DNA of 64,000 nucleotides from Mactromeris polynyma. Its lineage: Eukaryota; Mollusca; Bivalvia; Venerida; Mactridae. Below, in pieces: positions 33,512 through 44,134 of this stretch. Position 1 is the first letter of the stretch, and every line of letters begins with the position of its first letter. A program made the position numbers and the translations under genes. The DNA is taken from positions 1,116,001-1,180,000 of the forward strand of contig JASFXZ010000055.1 in NCBI GenBank assembly GCA_032209605.1. Reading direction: 5' to 3'. The notes under the pieces were generated by a model. The model ran no database searches. It was not told where the DNA came from and worked only from the letters and a program-made list of their open reading frames with translations.

Positions 33512-36497
33512 AATAAAAAGCTCTTGCTCTGATTTTCAGCTCTTGTCCCGACTTTAATGTTGGACAGTTTTGATTCGGACTTCTAGATGACCCTGGCTCT
33601 GATATTTAGCTTTTGTCTCGACAAGAATGATGGACAGTTTTGGTCCTGACTTCTAGATGTCCCTTGCTCTGATATTTAGCTCTTGTCCCGACTTTAATGT
33701 TGGACAGTTTTGATTCGGACTTCTAGATGTCCCTTGCTCTGATATTTAGCTTTTGTCTCGACAAGAATGTTGGACAGTTTTGGTCCTGACTTCTAGACGA
33801 CTCTTGCTCTGATATTCAGCTTTTGTCTCGACAAGAATGTTGGACAGTTTTGGTCCTGACTTCTAGATGGCCCTTGCTCTGATATTTAGCTTTTGTCTCG
33901 ACAAGAATGTTGGACAGTTTTGGTCCTGACTTCTAGATGTCCCTCGCTCTGATATTAAGCTTTTGTCTCGACAAGAATGTTGGACAGTTTTGGTCCTGAC
34001 TTCTAGATGGCCCTTGCTCTGATATTTAACTTTTGTCTCGACAAGAATGTTGGACAGTTTTGGTCCTGAATTCTAGATGGCCCTTGCTCTGATATTTAGC
34101 TTTTGTCTCGACAAGATTGATGGACAGTTTTGGTCCTGACTTCTAGATGTCCCGTGCTCTGATATTTAGCTTTTGTCTCGATTTTAATGTTGGACAGTTT
34201 TGATTCTGACTTCTTGATGGCCCTTGCTCTAATATTTAGCTCTTGCTCCGGCTAGAATGTTGGACAGTTTTGTTTCTGACTTCTAGATGACCTTTGCTCT
34301 AATATTTAGCTCTTGCTCCTGCTAGAATGTTGGACAGTTTTGTTTCTGACTTCTAGATAGGCCTTGCTCTAATATATAGCTCTTGCTCCGGCTAAAATGT
34401 TGGACAGTTTTGTTTCTGACTTATTGATAGGCCTTGCTCTAATATTTAGCTCTTGCTCCGGCTAGAATGTTGGACAGTTTTGTTTCCGACTTATAGATAG
34501 GCCTTGCTCTAATATTTAGCTCTTGCTCCGGCTTGAATGTTGGACAGTTTTGTTTCTGACTTCTAGATGACCCTTGCTCTAATATATAGCTCCTGCTCCG
34601 GCTAGAATGTTGGACAGTTTTGTTTCTGACTTCTAGATGACCCTTGCTCTAATATTTAGCTCTTGCTCCGGCTAGAATGTTGAACAGTTTTGTTTCTGAC
34701 TTATAGATAGCCCTTGCTCTAATATTTAGCTCTTGCTCCGGCTAGAATGCTGGACAGTTTTGTTTCTGACTTCTAGATGACCCTTGCTCTAATATTTAGC
34801 TCTTGCTCCGGCTAGAATGTTGGACATTTTTGTTTCTGACTTATAGATAGCCCTTGCTCTAATATTTAGCTCTTGCTCCGGCTAGAATGTTGGACAGTTT
34901 TGTTTCTGACTTCTAGCTGACCCTTGCTCTAATATATAGCTCTTGCTCCGGCTAGAATGTTGGACAGTTTTGTTTCTGACTTCTAGATGACCCTTGCTCT
35001 AATATATAGCTCTTGCTCCGGCTAGAATGTTGGACAGTTTTGTTTCTGACTTCTAGATGACCCTTGCTCTAATATTTAGCTCTTGCTCCGGCTAGAATGT
35101 TGGACAGTTTTGTTTCTGACTTCTAGATGACCCTTGCTCTAATATTTAGCTCTTGCTTCGGCTAGAATGTTGGACAATTTTGTTTCTGACTTCTAGATGA
35201 CCCTTGCTCTAATATTTAGCTCTTGCTCCGGCTAGAATGTTGGACAGTTTTGTTTCTGACTTCTAGATAGCCATTGCTCTAATATATAGCTCTTGCTCCG
35301 GCTAGAATGTTGGACAATTTTGTTTCTGACTTCTAGATGACCCTTGCTCTAATATATAGCTCTTGCTCCGGCTAGAATGTTGGACAGTTTTGTTTCTGAC
35401 TTCTAGATGACCCTTGCTCTAATATTTAGCTCTTGCTCCGGCTAGAATGTTGGACAGTTTTGTTTCTGACTTCTAGATGACCCTTGCTCTAATATTTAGC
35501 TCTTGCTCCGGCTAGAATGTTGGACAGTTTTGTTTCTGACTTCTAAATGACCCTTGCTCTAATATTTAGCTCTTGCTCCGGCTAGAATGTTGGATAGTTT
35601 TGTTTCTGACTTCTAGATGACCCTTGCTCTAATATATAGCTCTTGCTCCGGCTAGAATGTTGGACAGTTTTGTTTCTGACTTCTAGATGACCCTTGCTCT
35701 TATATATAGCTCTTGCTCCGGCTAGAATGTTGGACAGTTTTGTTTCCGACTTATAGATAGGCCTTGCTCTAATATTTAGCTCTTGCTCCGGCTAGAATGT
35801 TGGACAGTTTTGTTTCTGACTTCTAGATGACCTTTGCTCTAATATTTAGCTCTTGCTCCGGCTAGAATGTTGGACAGTTTTGTTTCTGACTTCTAGATGA
35901 CCTTTGCTCTAATATTTAGCTCTTGCTCCGGCTTGAATGTTGGACAGTTTTGTTTCTGACTTCTAGATAGCCATTGCTCTAATATTTAGCTCTTGCTCCG
36001 GCTAGAATGTTGGACAGTTTTGTTTCTGACTTCTAGATAGCCCTTGCTCTAATATTTAGCTCTTGCTCCGGCTAGAATGTTGGACAGTTTTGTTTCTGAC
36101 TTCTAGATAGCCCTTGCTCTAATATTTAGCTCTTGCTCCGGCTAGAATGTTGGACAGTTTTGTTTCTGACTTCTAGATAGGCCTTGCTCTAATATTTAGC
36201 TCTTGCTCCGGCTAGAATGTTGGACAGTTTTGTTTCTGACTTCTAGATGACCGTTGCTCTAATATTTAGCTCTTGCTCCTGCTAGAATGTTGGACAGTTT
36301 TGTTTCTGACTTCTAGATAGGCCTTGCTCTAATATATAGCTCTTGCTCCGGCTAGAATGTTGGACAGTTTTGTTTCTGACTTATTGATAGGCCTTGCTCT
36401 AATATTTAGCTCTTGCGCTGGCTAGACTGTTGGACAGTTTTGTTTCTGACCTCTAGATGACCCTTGCTCTAATATTTAGCTCTTGCTTCGGGTAGCT
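33512..36497. repeat. 70-bp satellite, about 42 copies, two subfamilies
   Basis: The period is exactly 70 bases. About ten proximal units (to about 34220) are type A (GATATTTAGCTTTTGTCTCG, ACAAGAATG, TTTTGGTCCTGAC). From about 34221, about 32 units are type B (TAATATTTAGCTCTTGCTCC, GGCTAGAATG, TTTTGTTTCTGAC). The last type A unit is a mosaic. Type B further varies at ATATTTAGC/ATATATAGC and TAGATGACC/TAGATAGGC. No stop-free frame runs through it; it is not coding. Confidence 0.97.
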
Positions 36498-37379
36498 TGT
36501 TTTCGCCCTGATTTCTATATTAGCATATACGTATATATTACTTATTGCACTTATATAAAGAATAGATCTCTTACATTGTAGCACAACGAGCCTGCTATAC
36601 GCGTCTCATTTAGGTTTTTATAACGAAAATGTGAAAATAAATGAAATAAATGTTCCAATAAAATCACTAGTTTTTTCTTAAAATATGTACACATATGCAG
36701 CAATTTTACCAAATACATTGTTAAAAATGCCGCACAAATGAAATTGTTAAGTACAAACGGTCCGAATGACTAAACATTATAATGTCATTTTGAAGACAAG
36801 TCTTTGTTTAAGCTGCGTATTTTTGTACCTTTTTGCATTGAAGGTACGTACATCAGTTGGAAATTTTCCAGATTTGCATTGTAAGTTAGTTGGGTTAGAG
36901 TATCTATATATTTCCTGCAACAGAACGAAGGATACTGTTCCGTTAATCATCGCTTATTAAAGCTATTGCATACACATGCCACATCCCGGTAACCGTATAC
37001 TATGCCTATCTATTTCAAAACCAATCCAATACCACGAGCGAACAGTTGTATATCAGTATAATTATCAGATCCCTTCAGTAACATCTTGATTTGTATGATA
37101 TATTTCACTGTAACATAACCCAATACTGCAATAGGTCATTTGTTTCTGCTATTTCTGGAAACGATGAAATGAAAAATATGATATCCAACACGTGTCGCGT
37201 TTTATTATTGAAATTTACATAATAATATGCATCAAACACATGTTGCTTATTAGTTGTGAAATGGACACTTGCCCACACTGTTGCATTATACAATGATTGT
37301 ATACAATAAACACATTTGCTGATAAGATCAACAACAGCTTGATTATAGGACACGGAATTGAACATACATATTTGATTAT
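36498..37379. other. Intergenic, nothing recognised
   Basis: AT-rich sequence after the satellite. Only short open frames occur, with no splice chain or repeat. Confidence 0.35.
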
Positions 37380-37745
37380 AATGCTGTCCAATTTAAAAAC
37401 TTTTTAATTTAAGGGTGTCTACAGAATCCTATTTAGAATTGCCAATTTCGGCTTTAAAATATAGAAATAACATTCTTCATTTTCAGGATACAGGCAAAAG
37501 TGGATTGTGAACCTCTTTTATCAAATCAATTCATTAAAATACAATCATTTTTACAGTATATGTTCCGCTAAAGGACCGGTTTAACAATTATAAGCACAAC
37601 ATCAAATGTTCCGTTGACGGTACAAACTTATCCAAATGAAATGAACATTATATAACATAAAATGTACCGTCAACGGAACAATCGGAAATATCTGAGCGAA
37701 AAATCTAATGTTCTGTTGACGGTACAAAATTATAATAATCAAGTG
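37380..37745 (+). mobile_element. Dyad-rich interspersed repeat, copy 1
   Basis: It starts ATGCTGTCCAATTTAAAAA and runs through GAATCCTATTTAG to three copies of an 18-base dyad: TGTTCCGTTGACGGTACA (37607-37624), its reverse complement form (37663-37680) and a variant (37709-37726). The reverse complement of 58455-58845 matches along the whole length, so this is a dispersed family. No coding capacity and no clear TIRs. Confidence 0.8.
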
Positions 37746-38601
37746 GAGTATAGACCTACCATGAAAAGTTCGGTATTGAAATCATAATACATATGATAAC
37801 GTTACAGGTTGACAATTCTGCGACTTTTTTCAACCGAATCATTCCCCATCCCCAATGTAGATATCATGGTTTACATTCTCAGATGCAGACATCTGTCCAG
37901 AGCATGGTGAGAACACTTACGTCGCCCATCACTGATAGTGCATTAATGTGTATTTTACATACGCGAAAATCGTTCCGAAGTTTGATGACGAAATGAAGCG
38001 ACAAAGAAATGAAAAATGTTGACTTGTGCTCTTGGAATACAATAAACATCCGACACAGACTTTCTCGAAGTATTTCTAGTATATTAGGAGAGTGAAAATA
38101 TGGTATGCATAACTAATTGAGTCCAACATGAATTCAAATTAACGCAACAGTATATATATATAATTTTATTATGGATCTCTATATCTTGTGCATCGAACCA
38201 TATTATATATATTTCATTCGAAAGTTTGTTAAGTTCTGCTGGTTATACAAAGAGTTCAGAACAGTGGAGCCACACTCCAAACCGGAACACCTGGAAATGG
38301 GAACCCTTCCAAACCGAACAATTTTCTTTGTATTTCATTATTTTTTAATTAAAGACTCTCCCTGCAAGCATACCGGGACGCATTTACTCCGGAAACTGAA
38401 CAGTTTTTCAGAATCGTTTGATTACAATGCAATCTAGCATGCCACTGAATACCGAGCGTTCAAACTACAGAGATGGTCAACGATTTTTAAAACCTTTACA
38501 TGTCAAAATGTGGTTACATCATGCCGGTGACATTGTGAAATACGATATAGATCTACGCCTGTTTATAGACCGTTCAAGTTAATATACATAATCAATAACT
38601 A

Positions 38602-38784
38602 CAGTCGGACCTAATTTATTCGACAACCATCTATTCAAATACTCGGTATTATCCGATATAAATATCAGGTCCCGATATAATTATCTTCCTATGCATGTCA
38701 ATATGAAGTGGGCATTTCGAAAACATATAGTATTCGAATAAAATTTCGGTTTCGGTCAATTCGAATGAACTAGTTTCTACCGTA
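38602..38784 (+). mobile_element. Degenerate pogo/Tigger-like MITE
   Basis: It begins TA-CAGTCGGACCTAATTTATT. The far end AATTCGAATGAACTAG is an imperfect inverse of the start. It shares the CAGTCGGACCT terminus with the clearer copy at 40125-40295. Confidence 0.5.
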
Positions 38785-38788
38785 TTAA

Positions 38789-38945
38789 CCCTGGTTAGCA
38801 CAGTTGGTAGAGCGATGCGCTGTGGCCCGGGGTCCGGGTTGGATTCACGATGACTTTTAGCTAAGGTGAATTGTCTACCACCTCTGATCCCTATGGGAGC
38901 ATTGAAATGGTAATTTATTCAAGGAAAACTGGTTAGGTCAATTGA
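38789..38945 (+). repeat. tRNA-derived SINE
   Basis: The head GGTTAGCACAGTTGGTAGAG is an A-box region and GTCCGGGTTGGATTCACGA a B-box region. The body contains ACTGGTTAGGTCAATTGA, resembling the body of the copy at 49219. It abuts the preceding MITE. Confidence 0.6.
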
Positions 38946-39122
38946 ATACCGTGTGTAACTCTTCCATCATTATAAGAACCGAATGGGAACGGAAGAAACA
39001 TATACGAATGTCAAGTCTTTCTCGGAAAACAGTATCTTACATCAAACCATTTTTTTTTTTTAAAGTTGAAGAGAAGCCAAAATGTCGAATAAATTTTAAA
39101 TGTATAATTTTGATTATTTTAG

Positions 39123-40500
39123 TCAAACTCATTCCCCAGTACCATTACAAAGTGCCAGGGCCCTGTGTGTCCACTGGTGAACTCCAAGTCATTGGAACAC
39201 AAGTTAGTGTCACGAAACAAGGACTGTCACAGTTACAACATGAGCAATTCAACGTACAAGGTGAGTAAAAGACTTTTCAGTTTACTCGTATTACGACTAC
39301 AGTGTTTTATGTATAAGATTATTCATATAAAATGATCATTAAGAAACATATATGCCCATTTCTATTATATATAAAGCTATGAGGTGTCATCTGTGTAAAT
39401 ATATGTTCTTTTATTTTCACACTAGAACGCAACAAAGATAAAAAATAGTCATACTGTCTAATATGTAATAGTTTTAGGCGATACCTCAGCAAGTCAGTTA
39501 GATATCACTATGAAAGATGGCATCTTGATGACAGTCGCAAAACAAACTGAACCTCCTCGAGTAATCGTTGGTATGAATGAAGACAATATGAAGAATATAA
39601 CTGAAGATGATGGAGATGATGATGATGGTTTTGGTGGCATTTTGGGAGTGTTTTGTGGAAGCAGTATCCATGGAGATTATAGCGGTATGGCACGGTCTTT
39701 ATATTAATCTAATAACTCTGATGAAAATATGAATACAAGTATTATTTTACAATAATTTTATAATTTCAATTAAATAACCATCATTGGATACACACACTAC
39801 GGTCGGAATGACTAATGGTTAGTTTGGGGAATAGGACACAGTCACGTCCAGCCTTGTACTTTTAGTAACGGTAAATTTGCAAAACACCTGATCAACCAAT
39901 GTAACAGTGCAAATAAATGGTAAATTGTCATTTCGACTCGAGTGTTTCAGATGAATATAAGTGTCCGATAATTCTTAAACTTAAGTTTGGAGACATGTGT
40001 TAAATACAGCCTTGTCATTGGTCAATGACTGCTCGGAAACAATGAATCAGGAGCTAGTAATTTGAGACCAATCTTAAAATCGAAGCATATCATCTCAAAC
40101 CCTAATTTCCTCTGGTTATTAATACAGTCGGACCTCGTTCATTCGAATTCAACGGGTTTTATTTCGAATAATACACTGTTACGAATAGCCAATGTCAATT
40201 TAACGTGCCTTAGAAAATATATCGGTACATAATATTAATTTCGGATGATACCAAGTATTCGGATAGAAATATTTCGAGTAACCGAGGTCCGAATCAAATC
40301 TTATGAATGCATCAACTGCAAAACAATATATACAGATATATACAAATGTATTTTGTAAGTTAATGGTTTCTATTGGTAGAAATGAAAGTGACCGCTATTT
40401 TTTATTTTTTCCCGAACGATTAATTAGAACATCTTTGTTGATATTGACAAAATATTTTATTTTTTCAGGAGTTGTATCAGCTCAGAAGAAGATTGGTTAA
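39123..40500 (+). CDS. 3' exons of an unrecognised gene
   Basis: Exons 39123-39260, 39478-39684 and 40469-40500 (TAA 40498-40500) join with GT-AG borders (TTTTAG, GTGAGT, TTTTAG, GTATGG, TTTCAG) and consistent phases. They give about 125 residues: PQYHYKVPGPCVSTGELQV, then a polar stretch ending VQGDTSASQLDITMKDG, PPRVIVGMNEDN, an acidic run (EDDGDDDDG), a Gly/Ser segment (GGILGVFCGSSIHGDYSG) and a basic end (AQKKIG). No domain is recognised. The upstream exon must supply one base, and I could not locate it. If the second intron is retained, the frame ends a few residues later at 39707. The phase consistency makes a real gene likely; function is unknown. Confidence 0.6.
40125..40295 (+). mobile_element. 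pogo/Tigger-like MITE, 171 bp
   Basis: Left end TA-CAGTCGGACCTCGTTCATTC; right end CCGAGGTCCGAATC, nearly its inverse. It is inside the last intron of the gene ending at 40500. No coding capacity. Confidence 0.65.
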
Positions 40501-41849
40501 TTTTGTGTGACATGATTCGTGAAAATTATTTTGTTGTTGCAAAAATAGCACAATAAATTCTCAGAAAAGTGTAAAATGTCTGCACATTGTATATGTAGTC
40601 ACAAACATTCAGTGTTCAAGCCTACAATTTAATTTCATTCACTCAAAGTATTATAGGGGATAACGTGTTTGTAAACAAAACAACCCGATTCCACGCATGC
40701 GCAGTTAACTGGAGGGCAAAAGGGTATAAGGCGGCGGCGCCGTACTATACAACTAATATGGAATGAATGACACGGCGGTAGCCATTAATTTCTTTAATAA
40801 TTGACATACAATTATTAATTTGGCATCAATTGAAAGGTAATGCTCCAAGCTTTCCCATGACATAAAAATAATGAAAATCAGAGGTTGTTTTGGTTTTCAA
40901 ATAAGACTCTGAAAATGAGCATTTTTCCGTGAAACAAATTTCAAACTGTTTTGGTTCGAAAAACACGGCTGTATGTATTTCAATTCTCATTTTTACATAT
41001 GTGCATCAAATCGATACCAGATCAAAGGCTTCCAAAAATAAAATAAAAAATTGAAAATAGGTGAATTTTCTGAATCAGAATGTGACTTTGAAAATGAGCA
41101 CATTTTACGAAAAATTATTTTCAATTCGTTTAGGTTCGAAAAACACGGCGGTGGGTATTAGAATTCGTATTAATCAATTTATGTGCATAAAGTTGGTACC
41201 AAATGAAAGATAATGCACCAAGCTTTCTAACAATGTAAAATATTGAAGTGTGCGAGTTTTCCGAAAATAGTATGACTTTAACCTTTCTGTATGACATAAT
41301 AATGTGTATGTGCATAAATAATGTGTTATGTGTGAAATGCATCAATAGTAATTGTTAACATGTACACATATCTAACAAAGACAACAACGTGATATGTTTA
41401 ATTGTGCGTTTATTTACCTTATCTTAATTTTACATTTAGCATTAAAACATATTCAGCATTTATTTGAGTGTCATTCATACACTAAATATTAAGACATAGC
41501 GGTAGATAAATAAAGTCGAAGTCTAGAACATTACCAAATTGCTTCTTATGTATGTAGTATGTGCTAATGCATAGCTATTATGTGAATGTATTAATATGTT
41601 CTGGTTGTTTGTTACCTTGTATTTTATCCACACTGATGATGGTCTAGCATTTTCGATTTCGCAGTCTAGGCTTTCTACTATATAGTGTGGAATATCACAT
41701 GTTATAAGGGCTGACTCTTTCGCTAAGCATCCCCTTGGGCTTATGCTTTCGAATTCCAGTTTATCATATATAAGACTAAGTGAGCTGCTGTTAGTGATGG
41801 CGTCAACCCACTTACTTACTTATTATGTTTTATGTAACTAATATTAATT

Positions 41850-42020
41850 GCTTAATATCTGTACATGTATAATATATGTATGTGTGTATATGTATGTATG
41901 CTTAAAGTATGTATTTACGATTTATACATGTATTTACGATTTATATACATGTATGTATATGCGTGTATGTTTACATATATGTATGTATGTTATTTGTAAT
42001 TTTTGGAATGTACATGTATT
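41850..42020. repeat. TATG/ACATGTAT low-complexity tract
   Basis: Imperfect TATG-type repeats with the phrase TATTTACGATTTATA occurring twice. The open frame over it is a product of the simple sequence. Confidence 0.8.
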
Positions 42021-43096
42021 TTGCTCTCCATATCTGGAGGAAATAAAGTTATATATAAAGTTATATATATCACATGTTAAACAGTTTGTCAATCAACTTT
42101 GTCTTGGCTGGCGCTAGGTTGAATGAGTTGGTAGTCAGATTTGATAAACAATTAAATTGTATGGGAATAAATCTTTGCGAAATGTATTGGTTTGAATGGA
42201 GTCTAATGGATTCTTGGCTAGCGCTATCCTAGATCTTTACGTAATACATAAAGCATATTATCATTGTTCGGCAGTGCACAGTCAACTTCTCTACCAATGA
42301 CAAAGTCTACAAAGCCAAGACTCCGTTTTAAATTAGACTAAATTCCTGTACAACTCACGTGATACCCACTCAATTCTGCTCGATTTGTTTTCACACATCT
42401 TACAACATTTTTAATGACATCCGGTAATTTACAGTACAGACGTATTTTATTGTTTGAGACTTATCTTCTTTACAAGTCATTTTCGGCATTTTCATAACTT
42501 TTTGAAACGGTTCAGATTTGTCATTTTATGAGATGCATCCTCATAGCGGGAATATCAAATCGAACGTGATTTCACAATTAAAGTTACAATGCACAAGTTC
42601 TGTAACATATGCGATGGCAAATACACAACAATCGGATGTGTTCGTTTGCCTTTGTACATCAGGTATTATCACATTTATCGCAAGTTTTAGATTCGCCCAC
42701 ATACATTTGTGACAGCTGTATGCTGATATTTGTGTTCACAGTTCTGTTCTTTAAAATGTCTAAAACATAAACGTGTGGAATTGAGTTTGTTTACACTCGC
42801 CACCGGGGTAACAAAAACATAACATAAACGGAGCCAGTTGAATGTTTTTACACGACGTTACCCATTGGTAAACTTCCGTCCATCAGCATATACAAATACT
42901 TGACACTTCTCAACTTTATTTGTATATATGTGTCTGATGGTGACAGCAAAAACTGATTGGATGCATATTGGACTCCCACTGGGCCAGACACTGTGAAATG
43001 CTGATAAGGGGGCTGAATAAGATTGATATGTTGCAGGATTTATTGAAGATTTCGGAAATAATCTTCAAAGTGCAAATTATTGTCTGTCCCTATTTT

Positions 43097-43391
43097 GTAA
43101 TGTCCGTCCCCACACTAAATTATTTGCTTTAAAGACTGTAATTGTCAATTTTAATAAATAATTTTTGACATATATTATAAATCTTTTGGATGATTATACA
43201 TGTAATAGACACAATATCCTTATATTATCAAAAAGATGCAGTAGTATAAAATAATTATGTTAGATGATCAACTATGAAGTTGATTTTTCTTTCTTTCTGG
43301 ACAAAATAAAAGTTGTCTATGTACATAAATATTTCCTAAAATGACTTTTATTCACACTTAATAATATTATACATAAGGGGACGGACATTAC
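43097..43391. mobile_element. 295-bp MITE with GTAATGTCCGTCCCC ends
   Basis: GTAATGTCCGTCCCC (43097-43111) and its exact reverse complement (43377-43391) bound an AT-rich interior without coding potential. It is nested in the 3-kb element. Confidence 0.7.
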
Positions 43392-43693
43392 ATAAGTTGA
43401 TGGGTCGACGGGTCCAGTTTTTCCTGTCAATGGCAGATAGCTACTGTTTCCTTCGCTCTTAATTCTTCTCATTAGGAATTCTGTGCCATGAAATCATAAA
43501 CCCTTTCCCCGCTTGTGTGTACAACCAACAACTATGAAAGACTGAATCATAACTTAAAGAATTTACAATTTAGATAACGCGAATTAGCGTTATAAACAAT
43601 ATGGCGCTGTAACCGGATATCGACTTTCTGCCCACCAGCAATGTTTACATTCGTATAACAGGTGCGCGTGACGTCACGGCGTTATCCCCTATA

Positions 43694-44060
43694 GATTCCC
43701 TCAAGTGATATACACTCAGAAAATGGGAGGTATGCTCAACTCAAATGTCGGTTTTCCCTCCAATATTTGAGTTTAGTACCAGGCACGCTCAATACTGGTG
43801 AATGCTTTAAGGCACTGGTGAAGTGTGAATCCTAGTTCCCAAAAAGTCATGAATAATACTTAGCAGGTTGTCGAAATATAACTGACATTACTTAGGTCAA
43901 CCAAATTAATTATATTCATGCATCATTGGAAAGAAACTCTTAGTTTAACATTATAAAAGAATTATGCATTACAAACTTATGCATTTAAATTACATGCAGT
44001 CTGATTATTTTGACATTACAACATTACACAAGTTCGTTTTTATCTCTTTTTACTGAGTTG
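43694..44060. other. Intergenic, nothing recognised
   Basis: Short AT-rich stretch between the 3-kb element and a SINE; no feature can be supported. Confidence 0.35.
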
Positions 44061-44063
44061 AGC

Positions 44064-44132
44064 TCACTCGGTTAGCTCAGTCGGTAGACCACTGAACTGT
44101 GTGTGTAGAGGTTCTAGGTTCGGAGCCAGTGT
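44064..44132 (+). repeat. tRNA-like SINE head
   Basis: CTCGGTTAGCTCAGTCGGTA gives an A-box region and GAGGTTCTAGGTTCGGAGCC a B-box-like region. The stem pairing is poor, so it is a SINE and not a tRNA gene. Confidence 0.55.
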
Positions 44133-44134
44133 AA

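Larger units (their letters stand above)
40654..43691. mobile_element. 3-kb non-coding element bounded by TAGGGGATAACG inverted repeats
   Basis: TAGGGGATAACG at 40654 and CGTTATCCCCTA ending at 43691 form perfect 12-base inverted repeats, each flanked outside by TA (40652-40653, 43692-43693). Just inside the ends lie GC-richer segments, with CGCATGCGC on the left and TGACGTCAC on the right. Inside is a tandem of about 180-bp units (GGTTCGAAAAACACGGC at 40953 and 41133). No transposase is visible, so a non-autonomous DNA element is inferred. It carries a smaller nested TIR element at 43097-43391. Confidence 0.6.

Noticed and set aside
37808..37906. Possible exon (acceptor GTTACAG, donor GTGAGA) upstream of the gene at 39123
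   Set aside because: The phase needed to join the exon at 39123 has a TGA at once, so it cannot be the direct neighbour; no other link was found.
41848..42117. 89-codon frame rich in Cys, Tyr and Val
   Set aside because: It is a translation of a TATG/TGTA simple repeat.
44064..44132. Functional tRNA gene
   Set aside because: A and B boxes are recognisable, but the acceptor stem and anticodon arm do not pair; the same applies to the other tRNA-like heads.
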